A stretch of 64,000 nt of DNA from Nematopogon swammerdamellus (GCA_946902875.1 OX336338.1:11275971-11339970); one strand, 5' to 3'; positions 1 through 10,798 are shown, counted from the first letter of the stretch. Translations and numbers: made by a program. Notes: generated by a model from the letters alone, not told the origin.

Positions 1-1605
1 GCCGCCGCCGCCTCCGCCGCCGCCGGAGCCGACCTAAACGCGCATTTTTCATTGGTCGATTACTTACCTACTTTGCTGCCGTTTGCTGACTATTTTTTTT
101 TATTGATACCAAAATGGACCAATCGCGAAAATTCAAGTAACCGGAAATATGCGAAGCATTAAAAAATCCACTGTACAGGTACAGAGAAGGGTACATTACA
201 ATTTGTCATTTCTAGCAGTTCCAATCGCACGGCAGCTGTCGCCTTGATTGAAATCGCCAGGTCTGCTAGAAATGGCAGGAACACACTTTTCGTGGAACTG
301 TGTGTCAACGTTCAGTAGTTACCTACGTAGCTGCAGCGCAATCGAGAATACTAATCTACTTGCTAGCACCTACTACGAGAGAGCAAGAGCACCTATATCT
401 GAAACATGTTTCGACGTCGAGATTATGAAAAAGTTCTTCGGGATTATTCTGTCTTATTTTCATATTTTCCAGGCTGGTTGTCACCAGGCGCGCAGCCGCG
501 CCGCCGCCTCCGCCGCCGGCCGCGACCGGATGGCGCGCCCCGCCCGCCCCGCCCCGCCCCGCGCTATCGCTCAGGATGCTGTGCAAATAGGTCGCTGACT
601 GATAGCGACTACTATCGGGAACGGGGTTCAGACAAAGTTCACACTTTGTACATCGCGCCTTTTAATTTATCTTTAAATTCTTCGTCTTGTTACCACATAG
701 GCAAGGCACTAACATAAGTAAGTAGGCGATCTTAGAAGTTAGATGAATATGTAGGTAGGTAGGTACGTATTAAGATCTAGTTAGGGTTAGGTAGATACCA
801 GTTAGTTACATTCTCCTAATACTCAACCCAGTCGGTCCACACTTGGAACAATCTAGAGTATCTAGGTAGGTTCTCAGGGCACTGCGGGCGGAATAAAAAC
901 GCGAGGTTTTTTTTCCGCAATTTTTGTAACTGTGTAGGCACCTACCTATGAAAATTATATGAATAATGAGTGGTCCATCCAAGAAAGAGTTGCGAGAATT
1001 TGCGCAGCTACCGCTCCCGCTTCACACGCCCCTACCATAAAACAAATAAGTGCGAACATTGTTCATCCGCAGAGGGTTCCGTTTTCATTCACTTTTTGAA
1101 CGCACGCAGAGCTTCGTGCCACGGAGGTTGCGTCGTAGCTGTTGTGTAGTATTATTATTTTTCAAATAAGTTTTCAAGGCGTACCTACCTAATAATGAAT
1201 GACTAAATGGACTAGTGAATGAATTTTTTTGATTGAGCCTTACGTTCCTTCCGGAATAATCGCCTCGGGCTGCTCGCGAGACAGACACCTGAATGAAATA
1301 TCTTGTAAGGGTCCTGCCTGCTAGCGTGGCCACAGAATCTGTGAGCGTGGCAGGCTTCAGACAGAGACGAGGACAGAACTCTATAAACCAACTTTATTAA
1401 AAAATCCCTTATTCTTGAGAAAACATTTCAAGAGTAGTTTGTGATTTTTTAATCGCCTCGCCAATTTAAGTGGACGTCATATTAACACCAAACACCATTG
1501 TTGAAAAATATTTTCTAAGATTTTCCATATCCGTTTTACAATATATGGAGCAGTTTTGTAATGTTCCCATTTCCGTTTTAAAGAACTTAAAAAAATTAGG
1601 ACTTC

Positions 1606-1663
1606 AAAGAGTTTGTATTACGTTACGTCGTCGCTGCGCTCAGCGACGTAATACAAACTCTTT
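1606..1663. repeat. Long perfect-stem palindrome
   Basis: The arm AGAGTTTGTATTACG is followed by a GC-rich centre (CGTCGCTGCGCTCAGCGACG) and then by CGTAATACAAACTCT. The stem is nearly uninterrupted. It is probably the remnant of a foldback element in the laminin intron. Confidence 0.6.
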
Positions 1664-1863
1664 GGAGGACTTAAGGAATGCAATAGATGCAAGTTTGCAC
1701 TTGCTATATTGCCGCCGCCGCGCCGCCGCGCCGCCGCCCGCGCCGCCGACTGGCGGATTATACTGTGTAAGTATCAATGCTCGAGTGTACCTACATATTT
1801 CTTGCCTTGTTCATGAAATGAAGTTTTTAAAAGACGCTCAGCGTTTTCAAGATCAGACCTAGG

Positions 1864-2045
1864 TACAGTTCCCGGCAGCAAATAATGCGTGTCGGGATTT
1901 AGAAAGAGACAATCCGGTTGTAGAGCGTCTCGTCACTGTCGCACAGAGAGAGACGTGCGAGTTCGTGCGGCAGTGACGATACGCTCTACAACCGGATTGT
2001 ATCTTTCTAAATCCCGACACGCATTATTTGCTGCCGGGTACTGTA
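1864..2045. mobile_element. Palindromic MITE, TA-flanked family, copy 1
   Basis: The whole 182-bp element folds on itself. It starts TACAGTTCCCGGCAGCAAAT and ends with the inverted counterpart TTTGCTGCCGGGTACTGTA; the inner arms carry AATCCGGTTGTAGAGCG and its complement CGCTCTACAACCGGATT. TA at both ends and the CAGT start suggest a Tc1/mariner-type non-autonomous element. Further copies lie at 4088, 15121/16432, 38728, 39632 and 54675. Confidence 0.8.
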
Positions 2046-2161
2046 CCTACTCAATTCGACGGGAAGGTATGCATTTTTTTCATTGGTGTATGAATGAAAG
2101 CCGACTGACTTGCAATAATTAGTCGCAGGCTTAGACTGTTTATATAAAGTGGGCATAATAC

Positions 2162-2264
2162 CTGGCCCTGTATCACGTGGTCGATGTCGATGTCGCGCTC
2201 TGCGTTGGCGCCAACCAGCTTGCAGAACAGCTCGGGGCCCTCGTCGCCGCACGTCGCCGTCGCA
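2162..2264 (-). CDS. LanA: Laminin alpha exon 2 (LN domain)
   Basis: The acceptor AACGCACAG precedes the exon and the donor GTATTATG follows it. One base completes the split codon, then 34 codons end in phase 0 with the conserved VIQGQ. Confidence 0.87.
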
Positions 2265-2748
2265 CTGTGCGTTCAACACCATTATATTATATTCACTTCA
2301 TTACTATACCTATACAAAAACAATAATACCGTACCTACATACATACTTACATAGACGTACCGTATTCTTTAGAAAGAACAATTCCTGAATATATTTTTAC
2401 GCGACTAGGTACTTTAACAATAATTTCTGTTAGATCAACAAAATATAATTAAGTATGTCTGGATAAGTTCGCTATGGGATATTATAACATTACTTTATTT
2501 TGATGACTTGTTCCTTTATGTATGGTTATCTAATTAATAATTACATTAATTGATAAGGGTTGAAATAATGTGAGATTTTACCCTTTGTGCGTCGCCGTGA
2601 CCTTCTTTCCCAGCGCCAGGTTGAAGTACGGAGGAGTCAAAATTTCCGCGGATGCCTCCTCAAAAATACTGATTAATACGAGAGTTAGGAAGAGGGTTTG
2701 CGTGAGGGCTCCGCCCCGCCCCGGGACCGGCCGCCGTCGGCCCGACAT
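2162..2748 (-). CDS. LanA: Laminin subunit alpha, N-terminal part (exons 1-2)
   Basis: This is the start of a secreted basement-membrane laminin alpha chain. Exon 1 (2748-2582) begins at an ATG at 2746-2748 and encodes an Arg-rich start, a hydrophobic core FLTLVLISIF and a likely signal-peptidase site after ASA (residue 34), then EILTPPYFNLALGKK, the opening of the laminin N-terminal domain. Exon 2 (2264-2162) continues with CGDEGPELFCKLVGANAE and ends HVIQGQ, matching the start of arthropod laminin alpha LN domains. Exon 1 ends with two bases of a codon and exon 2 supplies the third, across a 317-bp intron with GT and AG ends. The LN domain mediates laminin polymerisation. The rest of this very large gene lies left of the window. 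The match to LanA rather than another alpha chain is from remembered family patterns. Confidence 0.88.
2582..2748 (-). CDS. LanA: Laminin alpha exon 1 (signal peptide)
   Basis: It holds 55 codons plus two bases. The donor is GTAAAATC, just left of 2582 on the plus-strand map. The exon encodes the signal peptide and the first 20 or so residues of the LN domain. Confidence 0.85.
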
Positions 2749-2935
2749 CGCGTCTTTACTGATTCACACGCACTGAATTTGATTTGGGTGAGTTCGGTTT
2801 GAATGAGAACCGTCATCCGCCAAGCACGCACTGCTGCTGGTCTGCCAGTAGGCACTCCTGCCGCCCGCCACACCCCGCTCCACCTCCGCGCCGCACCGCA
2901 CCTCCCCCCGCACTCACACCGACACTAGTGATGGC
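2749..2935 (-). promoter_or_regulatory. GC-rich 5'UTR/promoter region of laminin alpha
   Basis: GC-rich, CpG-containing sequence lies directly upstream of the laminin start codon and then gives way sharply to AT-rich DNA near 2940. No TATA box or initiator can be assigned with confidence, and the transcription start is not resolved. Confidence 0.4.
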
Positions 2936-3599
2936 GCTAATAATTTAGAATATCGATAAACTTAATTTTACATAAAACTTAAATTGTATTAGTTACCTAC
3001 CGGTATTGGTGCCACCACCGCAATGTGAATCGTTCGAAACGGAAACATATTTTTTATAGTAGGTTATTTCATTCCTACATTATTTCACGTGGATGAGAAG
3101 TGTGAACGTGATTATATTGAAACAACATACAAGATCCGGCGAAGCGAAGGGATTATATAATGGTAGAGGAGAGTTGAAACCCCATCATATTGAGTAGAGT
3201 ATCATTGTATAATCATTGCCTAGAGTTTGAAAATACGATTTCAAAAATACCTACAAAATTTACTTATAACTTAAAATAGTCTCATGATGACACTCGGCCA
3301 GTGTCATGGGCACCTTTCCGACAGCGGCAGCGATGGACGAGATTTTTAGTTGCTGTCGGCAAGGTGCTCGTGTAGCATCTTCGGGGATTTCCCGTTAAGG
3401 TTTTTATTTATTTATTTATTATTATTTCTTTTATAGTTTTAGTTTTAGGTAATTTTAATTTAGGTAGTTTTAGTTTTTATGTTGATTGTTTTAAGTTTAG
3501 GTAATTTTAATTTAGGTAGTTTCAGTTTATATTTGTAGTTACTTAAAATAGTTGATTGTTTTATGGAATTGACACGTTTGACTAAATAACCTAGAATTT
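2936..3599. other. Intergenic, no feature recognised
   Basis: AT-rich intergenic DNA. Near 3405-3540 a short motif resembling TTTTAGGTAATTTTAATTTA is repeated imperfectly. No coding signal is seen. Confidence 0.4.
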
Positions 3600-3832
3600 T
3601 TTTTTCTACTTATACTACATCCGTGATACCAGCACATAACACTTTGGTGAACTAGGTGCCATGTCGGTGCTTCCCTTCTGTCGTGCCGGCTACACTGAAC
3701 TGGAAGTAAAACGTATTTACACAGCCGTTTCAACCGACCTTTCATTCAGTGCGGTGGGTGGTGCCAACTCACTTGGGCGGGTTAAACCATAGGTACCACC
3801 AAGTAGGGCAAAGCAAACCTACACAGTTTTAG
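3600..3832 (-). mobile_element. SINE A copy (minus strand)
   Basis: Read on the minus strand it carries the shared SINE core (an ACTGTAG region, a decayed Lys/Gly-rich middle, GTTCAGTGTAGCC) and the tail around GGTGTTATG...GATGTAGT. It is diverged relative to the copy at 47239-47540. Confidence 0.65.
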
Positions 3833-4087
3833 ACCAATTTTCAATTAGATAAAAAGTTTAAATGAAAATAAAAAAACTGACTACGAATAAAAAAAAGGAA
3901 AGAAGGAAAGAAAGAGTGGTATAAAATATTGTCTGTAACTGGGCGTATAGAAGGATTCGAACACACAGGGATCGACTACAACATTTCCTACCACTAACTA
4001 ATGCCTTGTTTCATTAATTTTAACTCTTATTCGGAGTTTTTTATTTAGATTTTTATTGTCTTTTACTATAGAAGTATGATAGGCAGG

Positions 4088-4262
4088 TACAGTTCCCGCC
4101 AGCAAATAATGCGTGTCGAGCTTTAGAAAGAGATAATCCCGCTGTATAGAGCGTCGTCCCTGTCGAACGAACTCGCACGTCTTTGTGCGACAGGGACGAT
4201 GGTCTACAACCGGACTGTCTCTTTCTAAAGCTCGATATTCATTACTTATTGCCGGGTACCTA
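4088..4262. mobile_element. Palindromic MITE, copy 2
   Basis: The element has the same termini and inverted arms as the copy at 1864 (TACAGTTCCC start; AACTCGCACGTC and its neighbours in the centre). The right end is eroded, reading GCCGGGTACCTA in place of the usual AACTGTA end. Confidence 0.75.
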
Positions 4263-4536
4263 CATCTAATGTCAGTCAACGCATCTCCCCTCCCCCTCGC
4301 GCCCTGCGCCATTTTTGCGTGTTTATTTTTTTCCAAAAGCAATTTTATGTTTGTAGCATACGCTCCACTCAGCATTTTTAGTTTAGGGGATTATGTATTA
4401 TGTATTGTTTTTTATGGGAAACGAAAATTTATCTAGGTATTGTAATTTGGAATAAAAATATCTAAGGTGTAGGAACATGTAACAAAATAAAACGACACAT
4501 GAAAAACGCATTGCTGTCAACTCGGTGATAATATAA

Positions 4537-6651
4537 TATTTATTACCGAAGAAGTACCAAAAAGGTTTTCTCCCAAGAGTTGCAGGGTGCCTCGAACATA
4601 ATTCTTTGCTGACTGAATGTCTTAGAGATGCAAGGAAGAATGAGAGACAATTAACTGCCACGTGGTTAGACTTTGAAAACGCCTTCGGTTCGGTGCGCCA
4701 TGAGTTACTATTAAAGGCGCTAGAGTGGTATAATGTGCCACCTCTGATCTGTAATATAATAGCCTCCTACACCAAAAAACTTTCCTTTGTAATACAAGTA
4801 AAAGGCGAAACGGAGAAGACACCGGAAATTCGTTACGGCATAGGACTTTTCCAGGGTTGCTGCCTCTCTCCTGTCACATTTAACATTGTTATCAACATTC
4901 TAATTGATACGCTTGTCGTAAAAGAAAAGAAATGGGGATACAGGTTCAAATATGGAGACACATATATGGCGGCCATCCTGGCATTTGCGGATGATATTAC
5001 GCTGTTAACCCGCAATCCAAAACAAAATCAGTCGCTTCTTAAGGTGGTGGATGACTATTGTGAATGGACCAAAGGGATGAAGATAAAACCAGCGAAGTGC
5101 TACTGTTTGAGCTTAACCAGGAAAGGTTCAAAGTTTACCTCGAGCAATCCAGGTTTGACAGTAGCCGGAAAACCAATCGCAACCGTGGCTGATGAAGCTC
5201 CTTTTAAATTCTTGGGCAAAAGGATCACCAGCAGAGGAAAGGAGCATCCTACTGATGACATTGTCCAACTTTTCGAAGAGAGCCTCCGCCAAACTGACAA
5301 TCTTCCCCTCCTGGGTACACAAAAGGCATGGATTTACGATAACTACCTGACATCAAAACTTTCATGGCCATTTCTCGTCTACGACTTCACAAAGCAAAAC
5401 CTGACTAAATTAGACTCGTATGTGACCAGATTCCTGAAATCATGGTTTGGACTGGCTCACCCGGCTGACTCGTCAACGCTATACAGATCTCACAATAACT
5501 TTGGACTGAACATTAAGAAACCGTCGATATTTTATCAAAAGGCGAGAATAGCCAAACGATGTATACTCAAAGACTCCAATGATAGCGCTATTCAAGCCTT
5601 ACCCAACACATCACTATCAGATGAACTGGAATCGAGACTCGACTTCTACAAATCATTCCAAGTTGGTACACGCACCAATAGATCTGGATTGGGCATAGAA
5701 ACAGCAAAGTCTGATAAAGAAATACTGAAAGGTTTTGCTCAGGAGGACATGGAACAAGGCTTCAAACTTCACGCCTTAAACCTAGAAATGCAGAATGATT
5801 GGCTAACAGTGGGTGACTTCTGCATCCCTCCTGCATTGAAGTGGAAATCCATAATATACAACTGGTCCCCTGAGCTGCTTAAGTTCTACTTAAATGCATT
5901 CCAGCTTACTCTCCCCGACCCGAGTAACCTAGTTAGATGGGGGAAATCTACAAATAAACTATGCCCGTCATGTAAGGAGTTCGTAGGCACGGCCAAACAT
6001 TTGTTATGCGGATGCAAAATACTACTTGAGCGAGGCCAGTATTCCTACCGTCATGATAAAGTCCTCCAAATCATCAGAGAGGCCATCAACCTGTCAATTG
6101 CACGGACCAGGAAAGGGCAAACCAGTAGCGGCTTCCAGAAGGTCAACTTTGTGAAACCTGGAGCCAATAAGCTGCCCAAAGATAGGACTAAACCTTCTTC
6201 AATTTTGGGAGCAGCAAAGGATTGGGAATTGTTGATGGACACACATGAGAAGCATTACCAAATGCCTTCGGAAATCTGTACCACAGCATTAAGACCGGAT
6301 ATACTCATATTCTCAAAAGCGACAAAGCATGTAGTACTTGTTGAACTTACAGTTCCATGGGAAAGTAACATACCGAAGGACCACAACATCAAACTTAACA
6401 AGTACTGCAACTTAGTAGACCGGATTGTGAGAAACGGATTCAAGACTGATCTCTTCGCTGTGGAAGTCGGAGCAAGGGGACTACCAGCGAAGTCGCTCTA
6501 CAGTCTCTTCAAGAATCTAGGGCTCCCAAGATCGACGCTAAGCTCATATATGGAGAGAGCTTCGAAAACGTCACTGGAAGCATCCTACAGAATATGGATA
6601 GGTAGAGAGAGGGAGGTCGAGAGCGGGACTGGTGGTTTCCCCGCGTCCTAG
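4537..6651 (+). CDS. Non-LTR retrotransposon polyprotein, RT plus restriction-like endonuclease, 5'-truncated
   Basis: A single open frame without an ATG at its left end. Reading in frame from 4537 gives QKGFLPRVAGCLEHN before any methionine, so the 5' end is lost. From position 4606 as residue 1, reverse transcriptase motifs are WLDFENAFGSV (about 20-30), QGCCLSP (83-89) and FADD (127-130). A C-x2-C-x8-H-x4-C zinc knuckle follows at about 453-470. The C-terminus carries RHDKVL (482), RPD (563) and VELTVPWE (579), the layout of the restriction-like endonuclease of R2/R4/NeSL/Hero-type elements. These enzymes nick DNA and prime reverse transcription at the target. The frame is uninterrupted for over 680 codons, so the insertion is probably young. 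I did not assign a clade. The stop at 6651 is followed by a short 3'UTR. Confidence 0.85.
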   Translation, partial: YLLPKKYQKGFLPRVAGCLEHNSLLTECLRDARKNERQLTATWLDFENAFGSVRHELLLKALEWYNVPPLICNIIASYTKKLSFVIQVKGETEKTPEIRYGIGLFQGCCLSPVTFNIVINILIDTLVVKEKKWGYRFKYGDTYMAAILAFADDITLLTRNPKQNQSLLKVVDDYCEWTKGMKIKPAKCYCLSLTRKGSKFTSSNPGLTVAGKPIATVADEAPFKFLGKRITSRGKEHPTDDIVQLFEESLRQTDNLPLLGTQKAWIYDNYLTSKLSWPFLVYDFTKQNLTKLDSYVTRFLKSWFGLAHPADSSTLYRSHNNFGLNIKKPSIFYQKARIAKRCILKDSNDSAIQALPNTSLSDELESRLDFYKSFQVGTRTNRSGLGIETAKSDKEILKGFAQEDMEQGFKLHALNLEMQNDWLTVGDFCIPPALKWKSIIYNWSPELLKFYLNAFQLTLPDPSNLVRWGKSTNKLCPSCKEFVGTAKHLLCGCKILLERGQYSYRHDKVLQIIREAINLSIARTRKGQTSSGFQKVNFVKPGANKLPKDRTKPSSILGAAKDWELLMDTHEKHYQMPSEICTTALRPDILIFSKATKHVVLVELTVPWESNIPKDHNIKLNKYCNLVDRIVRNGFKTDLFAVEVGARGLPAKSLYSLFKNLGLPRSTLSSYMERASKTSLEASYRIWIGREREVESGTGGFPAS

Positions 6652-7088
6652 TCAACGCAGACTAGCTGACGAGGGCTTGAAGCGAGCCGAAACGTGAAGC
6701 ATGCGCGGGAAATTTAGAGTGGCCACTCGCTAGTCCCGGCCTCGATTAATACCCTCCTCTACTGCCGATGGGCCCGGATATGTTCGGTGAAGCCATCGTA
6801 AGCTTAGATCCACACCTTCATATAATATATATAGGTATATATATTTTTTCTTTTAATTCGCATCGGCGAACTATACCAGTGTCAAGTGTGACAGAACCAC
6901 GAAAAATATAATAAATTTTTTTGATAATGAAAGTAAGAAAGAAATGAGAAAATAAAAACAAAAACTTTAACTGCAACCATAACAAAATGATCAAGTTTGA
7001 TTTATAAATGAAGTTATTTACAATTTAATGTTATGGAAAAATATTAATTTACATATTAGTTTATAAATAGAGTCATTATTATTTTATA
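6652..7088 (+). other. 3'UTR of the RLE retrotransposon, then AT-rich DNA
   Basis: About 180 bp of moderately GC-rich sequence follows the stop codon (ending near 6830 in TATATATAGG-type repeats) and is probably the 3'UTR. The remainder is AT-rich with no feature recognised. Confidence 0.4.
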
Positions 7089-7620
7089 TTAATAAACAAC
7101 GAATATTAGAAGGCAGAGGAACTGTAAATTCAGTAAGAGTGGAACATTTAAGGTGGGCGACTGTTTTATGAGCGGAGAAGAGTTAAAATTATGATCGACA
7201 GTGCCTTCGTCCACGCTGCATTCGCAAACTGAAGAATCCCGAATCCTCAGCTTAGCCAGGTGAACGGGAGTGCACCAATGACCGAGCCCTAAGGACATAA
7301 TATTTGATGTTTCTTTTTTTACTATTGAAATAAAACCATCGTTTTGGTGGAATTTTTGGTGGGATACTGGCATAGTATGTCCCGTTGACTCTGCTAGACC
7401 TAGTCCGTGCATTCGACCAAGAAGTGTGTAAATACATTCTTGGAAGGGCGATAAGGTCGTGCGAAAAGTTTTCGTAGTCAAGCTTACCCCCATGTGTCAC
7501 AGCATCTTTTGCAAGGGAGTCTACGTGTTCATTACCTTGTATGCCACAGTGAGGGGGGATCCAGGCGAACACCACTCGTCTTCCAGTAAGACCTGCTAAT
7601 ATAGCTATGTTAAATTGCAT
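7089..7620 (-). pseudogene. I-type non-LTR retrotransposon fragment: RNase H C-terminal half and tail
   Basis: On the minus strand the translation includes FAWIPPHCGIQGNEHVDSLA, the conserved RNase H block of I/R1/Jockey-group elements. It continues with IPPKIPPKRWF and, after a frameshift near 7260-7290, HLAKLRIRDSSVCEC and EGTVDHNF, a zinc-knuckle-like tail. The reading frame is broken, so it is a dead fragment. The N-terminal half of the same RNase H lies at 8422-8640, separated by inserted DNA. Confidence 0.75.
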
Positions 7621-8421
7621 AAATTATGGGATTATTAACGTGGATTTTAAAGTGTTTTGTTTGAAGCAATGATTGAAGTGAACTAAGAGAATCCGAAAAA
7701 AATATAGCCTTATATATATCTCATAAGTCGAAGAAACATACTTCCCCGCCTCTAACACGTTTATTCCCAGTAGTTCCGTGGCGGAACTACTGGGAGGATT
7801 TTTTCCCATAAGTTCCGCGGAACAAATGATACACATAATTTAGTTTCATTAGTTCAGTTGATCGAGAGTACAGTCCTATAGTAAAATCCCAAAACATATG
7901 CTTTGAAGTTATCAGATTCACTAAATAAAATAAAACAAAACATGAATGAAAATGTATAATATGCTAGCGAAGTGTTTCTAAGAATAATGAAATGTTTACA
8001 TCATTTTTATTAATTGCATTTGCATATTTTGAATGACTGCATCATTTTCAATGCTCGCCTTATTACGTTTTGTTTGTGGTTTCATGTTATTGGTGACTTG
8101 TATTCCGCGTACTGAAAAGAAATCTGAATCGGTGGTTATTTTCTTCAAAATTAGATCGACCGTCAGACTTTCAAATGGTCAGATTTGCAATTCGTCAGAA
8201 TTTCAAATGGTCAGATTTGGTACAATTAAATCTGAAGTTAATATTTTGGTCGAAACCTTATTGGTGACTTCATGTTTGTTAATGTTTCTTAATCCTGGCC
8301 TCTCCCTGGCCTTGGATGAATGAATAAATCCTGGCACCTATTATTGAATACCATGAATACGCGTTTTCGAATAGGTTTCCGTATAAGTTAATCGCTATTA
8401 TTATAACTTGTATAATAGCGA
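7621..8421. other. Insertion splitting the RNase H remnant
   Basis: This segment separates the two halves of one RNase H domain. It holds a perfect 13-bp-stem hairpin at 7766-7794 and a 20-bp-arm palindrome at 8383-8430. No coding signal or clear target duplication was found. Confidence 0.45.
7766..7794. repeat. Perfect hairpin
   Basis: CCCAGTAGTTCCG is followed by three bases and then its exact complement CGGAACTACTGGG. Confidence 0.8.
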
Positions 8422-8430
8422 TTAACTTAT
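8383..8430. repeat. Palindrome with 20-bp arms
   Basis: ATAAGTTAATCGCTATTATT on the left pairs with AATAGCGATTAACTTAT on the right. It lies at the right side of the DNA that splits the RNase H remnant and may mark the end of the inserted element. Confidence 0.7.
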
Positions 8431-8640
8431 GTAGGTACCTATATAAAACGATGGAAACCTCCTTTCAATTTCTGCTGAAAAAAAACTTAGGATTCCGGAG
8501 GACATTTTGTTTTCAACATCCTTGTTGACATAAAATACAGCTACTTGTACATCTACACTGCCGTTGGAAGTCAATTTAGATGCGTCCGTAAAGAAAACTT
8601 GCCAATTAAGTATAGTTAGGCCAACTACTGTTAATGACAA
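8422..8640 (-). pseudogene. I-type retrotransposon fragment: RNase H N-terminal half
   Basis: The minus-strand translation contains FFTDASKLT followed by VAVFYVNKD and FFSAEIE, the first strand and helix of an RNase H fold. It is upstream (in minus-strand order) of the fragment at 7089-7620 and probably belonged to the same element. Confidence 0.6.
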
Positions 8641-9990
8641 TTCTAATGTAGCATTGTAATGCCTTCAATGCAGCATTTTAGGTTTAGAATGACGGATACT
8701 TACGTATATGAGAATTCATGCATTGGCATGGTGAGGCATCTGTGTGTGGGATGATCTTTGAGACACCTAAATTGTTTGAAGCTATTAACCAAAAGAGGTA
8801 TATTACCTTATTAACATGGCCTGTCGAGAAAAATTCCTCACACACTGCTGAAAATCACATCGAAATTGAGTTTAGCAAAATCTGACGGGCAAACATCCAG
8901 GCCATTTGTTAGATCCAGAAATATAAAGGAGAAGATAAGAATGTAGAGAAGAAGAGGAAGACAGAGATCAGATAGGTAGAGAAAAAAATTAAATAAAAAT
9001 ACCTATGTTAATACCAGACTATAAAAATGAAGGAAATTTGATCGAAAATATCCAGTAGTCGGGCTGTGTATTCTTCCTTCTAAATGCCCGACTACATCAT
9101 TTTCGATAAATTTTTCCTTGCCTTCGTTTTTTTTATGGAAACTGACACGGTTGGCTACCATCACCTACTACATCCGTGATGTCAGCCCATAACACTACTT
9201 CACCCATAGTGAAAATAAATAATTGTGTGTAAGTATTTTTTATTTCAGTAGCATAAATTATCTTTGAGAAAGATGCCTTGAAACCTTATTTAAATAGTAA
9301 CTACGATTGATTACGCACTAATAGCAAAGTACAACTTCCGACTCTGCACCCCCTGAAGCACTGTTGTCATTGTTTTCAGGCAATTCAGCCGATTCGAAGC
9401 ACCTTTTACAAACATTCAAAAATACAATCTGGCATTTCAAATGACATCAAAAGTATTCCAAGATCAATATGACAACAATCGGCTTTCGCGTGGGATCACT
9501 TCTCCCAGTTCCTGACACATAATTTTTTTCAAATCTATTTCGTGGGCGACAATGATAAAGTAATTAACTAAAGGTGAGGCCGAAGACCGAGCACCATTCA
9601 GGAACACGATAAACCTTCTCGAATAAAGTAAGTAACTAAGGGCGAGGCCGAATGCCGAGCTGCGTTCAGGAACTTACTTCAGCTATATATGTAATTCAAT
9701 ATTTTCATTGCATGTTTAACTGTTTTATTTTTAGGATTTAGTATCACAATAGATTCATATTCATGTGGTTCTGGAAGAATAATTAGTCATGTTCAGTTAT
9801 CCAAGCGGACAAAGTCACTAGAAGCTAGTACATGTATAATAAATAAAACAAAGATCTACTTATGTATGTACATTGAACACAAGACCCCAGCAATCAAAAT
9901 AAATCTACCTTACTATAATTCCTACATAAAAACTCTAAAACCATATAAAAGGTTAACTGGAAGAAACCACTTGTAGTGAAAAATCCCCCA
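8641..9990. other. Intergenic with small repeats
   Basis: No gene is seen. A foldback structure at 9029-9122 has about 34-bp arms (ATCGAAAATATCCAGTAGTC against GACTACATCATTTTCGAT). A SINE A tail fragment lies at 9127-9210. An imperfect tandem duplication at about 9553-9680 has a unit of about 65 bp containing GAGGCCGAA. Confidence 0.5.
9127..9210 (-). mobile_element. SINE A tail fragment (minus strand)
   Basis: It begins with a T-run then ATGGAAACTGACACGGTTGG and CATCCGTGATGTCAGCCCAT, the complement of the conserved 3' tail of SINE A. Confidence 0.75.
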
Positions 9991-10075
9991 GACACACACT
10001 CATGTATTTCTTGTTTCTTTTCGTGTACTGTCTTTCAATTGTGTGCAATAAAGAATTTTAATTCTATTGTATTAT
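9990..10075 (+). mobile_element. Non-LTR retrotransposon 3' end fragment
   Basis: It contains TTTCTTTTCGTGTACTGTCT and GTGTGCAATAAAGAATTTTA; a related sequence occurs in the opposite orientation at 26227-26345. The AATAAA and repeated copies suggest a retrotransposon 3' end. The family is not identified. Confidence 0.5.
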
Positions 10076-10798
10076 CTCTCTTCACTAAAATCACAAATAA
10101 TACTCATACATAGTTTCAACAATTCAGTTTATTTATCTATTAAATACTATTATGTTATGACAGAATTACCTACATATTCTCATTGTGACTCTGAACTATA
10201 CTTTACTACCTACTCACATTCAAGTAATTTTCAAATTTGAGTGCATTCCATGCACGCTAAAAACCCTGTCTAATTAATGGTTATCATTTCAATTTTTATT
10301 AAATTGAGTTAAAACGCCTAAAAGTAACCATAATGTCTTTTTATAGTTGGAATATAATTTAATACCTACAATAAATAACTGCTTAGACATTAAAATTTCA
10401 ATAAATTAATAACTGCACATTGCTACTGATACTGGCAAAGATTATTTTTTAGTAATGCTAGATAATCATTATCCTAATAAAACATTTTTCATAAGAGTAG
10501 GTAACTGACTAAATAAAATTAAACTTCTAAAAAAGGAAACATAGGTATACATAAATTAAAATTATACAAACAATTCAATCTCAAAGGTAGCTTTTTTGTG
10601 ACATTACACTGAAGAACTTGTTGCACCTCACGAATGAATCAATCGACCCAAGTGGGTCGATGTCATTGCATATGATTCATAATTAAAAAAACAATTCTTT
10701 GTTGTGACCTTAGTGTTAAAAGAGATCCGTGAAATTGAAACAAGCGTGTGTGTGATTAGTTTTGTCGGGTTGGTGTATGAAGCGCGGCAGGATATGAG
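10076..10798. other. Downstream region of SLC66A3
   Basis: AT-rich sequence 3' of the SLC66A3 stop codon on the minus strand. It presumably contains the 3'UTR, but no convincing polyadenylation signal close to the stop was identified. Confidence 0.35.

Larger units (their letters stand above)
1..2161 (-). other. Laminin alpha gene, intron 2 (part)
   Basis: This stretch follows the donor of laminin exon 2 on the minus strand, and no further laminin exon is recognisable in it, so exon 3 lies left of the window. It contains CCG/GCC-rich microsatellite patches (about 1-24, 485-565 and 1711-1752), a palindrome at 1606-1663 and a palindromic MITE at 1864-2045. Nothing else recognisable was seen. 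Confidence 0.6.
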
